From Streptomyces sp. NBC_01353 (lineage in GTDB: Bacteria; Actinomycetota; Actinomycetes; Streptomycetales; Streptomycetaceae), in NCBI RefSeq assembly GCF_036237275.1, contig NZ_CP108352.1, forward strand, positions 558,001 to 622,000: a stretch of DNA of 64,000 nucleotides. The letters are read 5' to 3'. The position numbers were made by a program, and so were the translations under genes. Below the pieces are notes generated by a model that had not been told where the DNA came from, searched no databases, and saw nothing but the letters and a program-made list of their open reading frames with translations. This document shows positions 59,843 through 64,000 of the stretch, one piece after another (positions within the stretch are counted from its first letter, which is position 1; each line of letters starts with the position of its first letter).

Positions 59843-61125
59843 CAGCTGCCGAGAGCCGTCTTCGACTCGGTGAAGAACTGCTTGACCGCCTCGTCCACCG
59901 ACCGCGTGCCGAGACCCAGTTCCTCCGCGAGGCGGAGGAAGGCCGACTCGCAGACATCGGCGCCGGCCGGGTGCGGAGTGATCGGCTCGAGGACGCCCGC
60001 GTCGACCAGGGACTGCTCGTACGCGGCGATCTCCTTGGCGATCGGGTCGGTGGGCCGGAACGCCTCGTACTGCGCGACGGTCGCAGGGACGCCACGGTCG
60101 TAACCCATGATCTTGGCGACCTCGGGGTCGTGGACCATGAAGTCGATGAACTGGGCGACTTCCTTGGGGTGCTTGGTGCGCTTGGAGCCGCTGAGCATCA
60201 GGGAGCCGAGGTACTGACCGGTCTTCCTGCCGTCGGTGGTGGGGATCGGCGCGAGGCCGTACTCGCTCTTGCCCTCGGCGGTGTAGCGGTTGGTGAAGTT
60301 GTCCCAGGTGAACTCGCCGGCGGCCAGGTCGGCGGTGACCGCGGACTTGGGCTTGGCCTGGACGACCTTCTTGGTGTTCGCGACGACGCCGGACTTGCTG
60401 TCCCGCTCCGCCTTGGTCCACCAGTCGGTCAGGTCGGCCTCGGTGAAGCCCAGGCCCTTCTCGGTGAAGAAGGCCTTGCCCTGCTGGCGCAGGTACACGT
60501 CGTAGAGGTACATCACGCCGTACATGCCGCTGTCGCCCGCCCGGCCGCCGGTGTCGCGGATCTTCTTCATCGCCGCGTCGAAGTCGGCCCAGGTCCATCC
60601 CTGTCGGGGCTTGACGCCCGCCCGGGTGTAGACGTGCTTGTCGATGACGAGAGCCATCGAGTTGCTGCCCACGGGGACGCCGAGCAGCTTGCCGTCGACC
60701 TCGCCGAACTTCTCCAGACCGGCCCGGAAGCCCTCGGTGCGGAGGTTGCCGGCCTTGACCTGCTGGTTGAGGTCGAGCAGGACGTTCTTGGCGTCGTACT
60801 TGCGCAGGAAGCCGATCGCGTTCTGGAAGACGTCCGGCGGGTTGCCGCCCGAAGCCTGGGTGTTGAACTTCTTCCAGAAGTCGGTGTACGGCTGGAAGTC
60901 CGTCTTGATCTTGATCTTCGGGTACTTCTTCTCGAAGAGCGCGATCGTCTGGTTGATCCGCTTGGCGCGGTCGTCGGACCCCCACCAGGCGTACCGGATG
61001 GTGACGGTCCCGTCGCCCGAGCCGCCGCCGTTGCCACACCCCGCCGCGGTCAGGCCGAGAGCGGCCAGGGAGCCGCCCGCCACCTTGAGTAGACCGCGTC
61101 GGTCGACCGTCCCTTGAGTACGCAC
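59842..61125 (-). CDS. Tat-type extracellular sugar-binding lipoprotein
   Basis: A 427-residue family 1 solute-binding protein. The N-terminus DRRGLLKVAGGSLAALGLT combines a twin-arginine signal with a lipobox AAGC (Cys30). The binding domain begins VTIRYAWWGSDDRAKRINQT. A GTG at 61125 with GGAGG 7 bases upstream is preferred to a longer start. It is the first gene of the importer operon; LacI-type palindromes and a promoter lie immediately upstream. Confidence 0.92.
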   Translation of the reverse strand: MRTQGTVDRRGLLKVAGGSLAALGLTAAGCGNGGGSGDGTVTIRYAWWGSDDRAKRINQTIALFEKKYPKIKIKTDFQPYTDFWKKFNTQASGGNPPDVFQNAIGFLRKYDAKNVLLDLNQQVKAGNLRTEGFRAGLEKFGEVDGKLLGVPVGSNSMALVIDKHVYTRAGVKPRQGWTWADFDAAMKKIRDTGGRAGDSGMYGVMYLYDVYLRQQGKAFFTEKGLGFTEADLTDWWTKAERDSKSGVVANTKKVVQAKPKSAVTADLAAGEFTWDNFTNRYTAEGKSEYGLAPIPTTDGRKTGQYLGSLMLSGSKRTKHPKEVAQFIDFMVHDPEVAKIMGYDRGVPATVAQYEAFRPTDPIAKEIAAYEQSLVDAGVLEPITPHPAGADVCESAFLRLAEELGLGTRSVDEAVKQFFTESKTALGS

Positions 61126-61146
61126 TGTTCGTCCTCCACGCACGAT

Positions 61147-61172
61147 TGAAACGTTTTAGGAAAGCGCTTACT
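61147..61172. promoter_or_regulatory. tandem LacI-type palindromes upstream of the third importer
   Basis: TGAAACGTTTTA (61147-61158) and GGAAAGCGCTTACT (61159-61172) abut each other between the proposed promoter and the start codon. The second resembles the palindrome at 26893-26908 (AAAGCGCTT core). A repressor here would block transcription. Confidence 0.55.
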
Positions 61173-61177
61173 GGGAC

Positions 61178-61206
61178 AACGTAAGGACGGCCGCTGCGCT
61201 CGTCAA
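61178..61206 (-). promoter_or_regulatory. promoter of the third importer operon
   Basis: On the minus strand TTGACG (61206-61201) and TACGTT (61183-61178) are separated by 17 bases. The LacI-type sites lie just downstream, and the GTG start is 53 bases from the -10. Confidence 0.55.
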
Positions 61207-61302
61207 TATTTTGGACAGGATCGCTTGAAGTCGTTTGCCCTGTCCGGGCCCAGCATGACGATGCACCCGGAAAGACGCACCCGGAACAGCGGGATCCACT
61301 GG

Positions 61303-61318
61303 ACTGAAAGGATTCAGT
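61303..61318 (-). terminator. weak hairpin after GH51
   Basis: ACTGAA at 61303-61308 and TTCAGT at 61313-61318 form a six-pair stem with an AGGA loop, 20 bases beyond the GH51 stop. It is short, so termination is uncertain. Confidence 0.3.
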
Positions 61319-61337
61319 GCGCACCTTCTCCGGCGAG

Positions 61338-62846
61338 TCAGGCCAGCCGGATCACGTTCCAGGACATCGGCTCCAGGACGGCGTGCAGCCTGCCGTCCGC
61401 GAGGGCGGCGCCGTCCACGCGATGCGGGCGGACCCGCTCGGGTTCGTCGACGGTGTTGCGGGCCTCGGGGTCCGCGTCGGCGAGCGCCGAGTGCTCGACG
61501 ACACCGTTCAGCTCCAGGCCGTGCAGGGTCACGTCGAGCGGGAGGGGTTGGTTCCGGTCACGGTTGACCGCGAAGAGGGTCACTCCCCCGTCGTCGTTCC
61601 GTACGGCGGTGGCGTGCAGCAGAGGTACGGCGCCGAAGCGCGCGGTCTCGTACGTCGGCGAGTCCACCCGTACGTCGAGAACCGTGCCGCGGCCGTACCG
61701 CGACGCCTGGGCGAAGGGGTGGAAGGTGGTCTGTCGCCAGGCCGCCCCGCCGGGCTCCGTCATGATCGGCGCGATCACGTTGACGAGTTGGGCGAGACAG
61801 GCCACGGACACCCGGTCGGCGTGGCGCAGGAGAGCGATGAGGAGCGAGCCGAGGACGACGGCGTCGGTGACCGTGTAGACGTCCTCCAGGATGCGCGGGG
61901 CCTCCTGCCAGTCCTCCACGGGGTGCGGATCGGGCCGGCGTTGGTACCAGACGTTCCACTCGTCGAAGGAGAGGTTGATCTTCTTGGTCGATTTGAGCCG
62001 GGCGCCGACGTGGTCGCAGGTGGCGACGACGGCTTCGATGAAGGCCTCCATGTCGACGGCGGAGGCGAGGAAGGAGTCGCGGTCGCCGTCGATCTCCTCG
62101 TAGTAGGCGTGCAGGGAGACGTGGTCGACGGCGTCGTAGGTCTCCGCGAGGACGGTGGCCTCCCAGGCGGCGAAGGTCTCCATGCCGCGATGCGAGCTGC
62201 CGCACGCGACCAGTTCGAGGCCGGGGTCGATCCGGCGCAGGGCGCGGGCGGTCTCGGCGGCGAGCCGGCCGTACTCCTCGGCGGTCTTGTGGCCGGTCTG
62301 CCACGTCCCGTCCATCTCGTTGCCCAGGCACCACAGCCGGATACCGAAGGGGTCCTTGTCTCCGTGGGCGATGCGCCGCTCGGACAGCTCGGTGCCGGAC
62401 GGGTGGTTGGCGTACTCGAGGAGGTCCAGGGCCTCGGCGACACCGCGTGTGCCGAGGTTGACGGCCATCATGGGCTCGGCCTGCGGGCCTATCTTCCGCA
62501 CGAAGGCGATGAACTCGCCGAGGCCGAAGCGGTTGGTCTCGGTGGAGCGCCAGGCGAGGTCGAGGCGGCGGGGCCGCTCGTCGACGGGGCCGATGCCGTC
62601 CTCCCACCGGTAGCCGGAGACGAAGTTGCCGCCGGGGTAGCGGACGGCGGTGACGCCCAGTTCACGGACGAGCTCGAGGACGTCGGTGCGTAGTCCGTCG
62701 GCGTCGGCGGTGGGGTGGCCGGGCTCGTGGATGCCGGTGTAGACGCAGCGGCCGAGGTGCTCGACGAACGAGCCGAAGAGCCGGGGATCGACGGGGCCCA
62801 CGGTGAAGGCCGGGTCGAGGGTGAGTCGGGCGGCGGTACGGGACAT
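61338..62846 (-). CDS. intracellular GH51 alpha-L-arabinofuranosidase
   Basis: A 502-residue enzyme without signal peptide that releases arabinose from arabinan or arabino-oligosaccharides. The barrel begins near DPRLFGSFVEHLGRCVYTGI. Acid/base Glu177 is in LWCLGNEMDG and nucleophile Glu296 in NLSFDEWNVWY; a C-terminal beta-sandwich follows from about residue 385. The ATG at 62846 has GAAGGG 6 bases upstream. It is monocistronic, with IclR-type sites at 62889-62904 and 62908-62923. Confidence 0.95.
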   Translation of the reverse strand: MSRTAARLTLDPAFTVGPVDPRLFGSFVEHLGRCVYTGIHEPGHPTADADGLRTDVLELVRELGVTAVRYPGGNFVSGYRWEDGIGPVDERPRRLDLAWRSTETNRFGLGEFIAFVRKIGPQAEPMMAVNLGTRGVAEALDLLEYANHPSGTELSERRIAHGDKDPFGIRLWCLGNEMDGTWQTGHKTAEEYGRLAAETARALRRIDPGLELVACGSSHRGMETFAAWEATVLAETYDAVDHVSLHAYYEEIDGDRDSFLASAVDMEAFIEAVVATCDHVGARLKSTKKINLSFDEWNVWYQRRPDPHPVEDWQEAPRILEDVYTVTDAVVLGSLLIALLRHADRVSVACLAQLVNVIAPIMTEPGGAAWRQTTFHPFAQASRYGRGTVLDVRVDSPTYETARFGAVPLLHATAVRNDDGGVTLFAVNRDRNQPLPLDVTLHGLELNGVVEHSALADADPEARNTVDEPERVRPHRVDGAALADGRLHAVLEPMSWNVIRLA

Positions 62847-62888
62847 GCGGTTCCCTTCGAACGGGGGCGGACGTCCACCGTCCCCGTT

Positions 62889-62923
62889 GTTCGAAATATC
62901 GACCAACAGTCGTGACTTCGAAC
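62889..62923. promoter_or_regulatory. IclR-type sites upstream of GH51
   Basis: GTTCGAAATATCGACC (62889-62904) fits the consensus GTTCGnnATAnCGAAC with one mismatch in the outer arm. A weaker copy, AGTCGTGACTTCGAAC, is at 62908-62923. They are 43 and 62 bases before the GH51 start, between it and the divergent PL1 gene. Confidence 0.6.
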
Positions 62924-63103
62924 GGGACGGTAGGTCGGGCGACTTGGCACGTCAAGAGAACGACCTTCACGGAAGGTGGTGGTCCACCACTCGCCCCACC
63001 GGCGCCGGCAGATCGGCGAAATGGGCGGCAACTTCCGTGGCCGTCGTGGCGACTACGGGTCGGAGCACCGACAGCCGGTGCTCGACGACGTAGGGAGACC
63101 AGG

Positions 63104-64000
63104 ATGAGACGACCAGTCGCGCGGCGCCTGTCCGCGGCGATGGCCACGATGGCCGTCGCGGCCGGGACCGGGGCGGTTCTGTTGATGCCCGAGGCCTCGG
63201 CGGCCACCGGTGGTGCCACCGGGTACGCGACACAGAACGGCGGGACCACGGGTGGAGCCGGTGGGCAGACGGTGCGTGCCACCACGGGGACCGCGATCCA
63301 CGCCGCCCTGTGCGGCCGGGCCAGCAGCAGTACCCCGATCACCATCGAGGTCGAGGGGACCATCAACCACGGCAACACCAGCAAGGTCTCGGGCGCCAGT
63401 TGCAACACCGCCGACGGCGTGATCGAGCTCAAGCAGATCAGCAACGTCACCATCGTCGGGGTCGGAGGGGGAGCTCTCTTCGACCAACTGGGCATCCACA
63501 TACGCGAGTCCAGCAACATCGTCATCCAGAACGTGACCGTCAAGAACGTCAAGAAGTCCGGCTCTCCCACGTCCAACGGTGGTGACGCCATCGGCATGGA
63601 GAGCGGCGTCCGCAACGTCTGGGTCGATCACGTCACCCTGGAGGCCTCGGGCGGGGAGTCGGAGGGTTTCGACGGGCTCTTCGACATGAAGGACAACACC
63701 CAGTACGTGACCCTGTCCTACAGCACCCTGCGCAACTCCGGCCGCGGTGGCCTCGTCGGGTCCAGTGAGAGCGACCTCTCGAACAGCTTCATCACGTACC
63801 ACCACAACCTGTACGAGAACATCGACTCCCGCGCGCCCCTGCTGCGGGGCGGCACGGCCCACATGTACAACAACCACTACGTGAGCCTCAACGAGTCCGG
63901 CATCAACTCCCGCGCCGGCGCCCGCGCCAAGGTGGACAACAACTACTTCGAGGACTCCAAGGACGTCCTGGGCACCTTCTACACCGACGCGGCCGGGTAC
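63104..64000 (+). CDS. secreted pectate lyase, PL1 (3' end outside the window)
   Basis: 299 codons are visible. The signal peptide (VARRLSAAMATMAVAAGTGA) ends near PEASAATG. The mature beta-helix shows ITIEVEGTINHG, VTIVGVGGGALFDQLGIHI, VWVDHVTLEASGG, FDGLFDMKDNTQYVTLSYST with Ca-binding Asp residues, and SRAPLLRGGTAHMYNNHYV with the catalytic Arg. The glycine-rich start (GGTTGGAGGQTVRATT) resembles short actinomycete PL1 enzymes and differs from the PL1 at 37958. The ATG at 63104 has AGGGAG upstream. It is divergent from GH51. Confidence 0.92.
   Translation, partial: MRRPVARRLSAAMATMAVAAGTGAVLLMPEASAATGGATGYATQNGGTTGGAGGQTVRATTGTAIHAALCGRASSSTPITIEVEGTINHGNTSKVSGASCNTADGVIELKQISNVTIVGVGGGALFDQLGIHIRESSNIVIQNVTVKNVKKSGSPTSNGGDAIGMESGVRNVWVDHVTLEASGGESEGFDGLFDMKDNTQYVTLSYSTLRNSGRGGLVGSSESDLSNSFITYHHNLYENIDSRAPLLRGGTAHMYNNHYVSLNESGINSRAGARAKVDNNYFEDSKDVLGTFYTDAAGY

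Overview
The window comes from a high-GC actinomycete, almost certainly a Streptomyces or close relative. The evidence is the very high GC content, frequent GTG starts with GGAGG-type ribosome sites, Tat-type lipoprotein signals, LacI-regulated sugar ABC importers with no ATPase of their own, and interspersed repeats of a kind I recall from Streptomyces genomes. There are no rRNA, tRNA, CRISPR, transposase, phage or integrase genes. Assignments rest on motifs, gene order and memory of family sequences; no database search was possible.

Layout. (1) 1-2300: the 3' end of an unknown gene, then a two-gene operon of a cyclodipeptide synthase and a P450 strongly resembling mycobacterial CYP121, i.e. 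a diketopiperazine pathway. (2) 2300-10500: a galactan cassette with a LacI regulator, a CUT1 importer (two permeases and a lipoprotein), a divergent intracellular GH42 beta-galactosidase and a secreted GH53 endo-galactanase. (3) 10500-26900: mixed housekeeping and accessory genes, including an L,D-transpeptidase, carboxylesterase, PAS/GAF/SpoIIE/HATPase signalling protein, NDH-2, CorA, serine hydrolase, PfkB kinase, class II aldolase plus D-2-hydroxyacid dehydrogenase, an AsnC-type regulator and a universal stress protein. (4) 26900-63999: a pectin-degradation island.

The pectin island holds a GntR/DHDPS-family/IlvD-family sugar-acid operon. Next is a translationally coupled operon of two permeases, Gfo/Idh/MocA oxidoreductase, DUF6807, GH43, solute-binding protein, acetylesterase and PL1. 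CE8 and PL9 follow, then a frameshifted PL4 rhamnogalacturonan lyase and an SMP-30 lactonase/IclR pair divergent from an enolase-superfamily dehydratase and a zinc dehydrogenase. Then come a U32-like protein, a sugar permease stripped of its partners, GH2 beta-galactosidase, CE12 acetylesterase, PL26-like exo-lyase, a DUF624 protein with a third CUT1 importer, GH51 arabinofuranosidase and a second PL1 running off the end.

Together the secreted lyases and esterases (PL1, PL9, CE8, CE12, PL4, PL26-like, GH53) would cut homogalacturonan, rhamnogalacturonan I and its galactan side chains. Three CUT1 importers, none with its own ATPase, would take up oligosaccharides. GH42, GH2, GH43 and GH51 would hydrolyse them inside. 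The lactonase, dehydratases, DHDPS-family enzyme and dehydrogenases would feed acid sugars to central metabolism. A 16-bp palindrome, consensus GTTCGnnATAnCGAAC, recurs at the iclR/enolase intergenic region and before the importer operon, the U32-like gene and GH51, which suggests an IclR pectin regulon. Notable damage includes a 4-bp-repeat frameshift in PL4 and an apparent deletion that removed the binding protein and ATPase of a monosaccharide importer.
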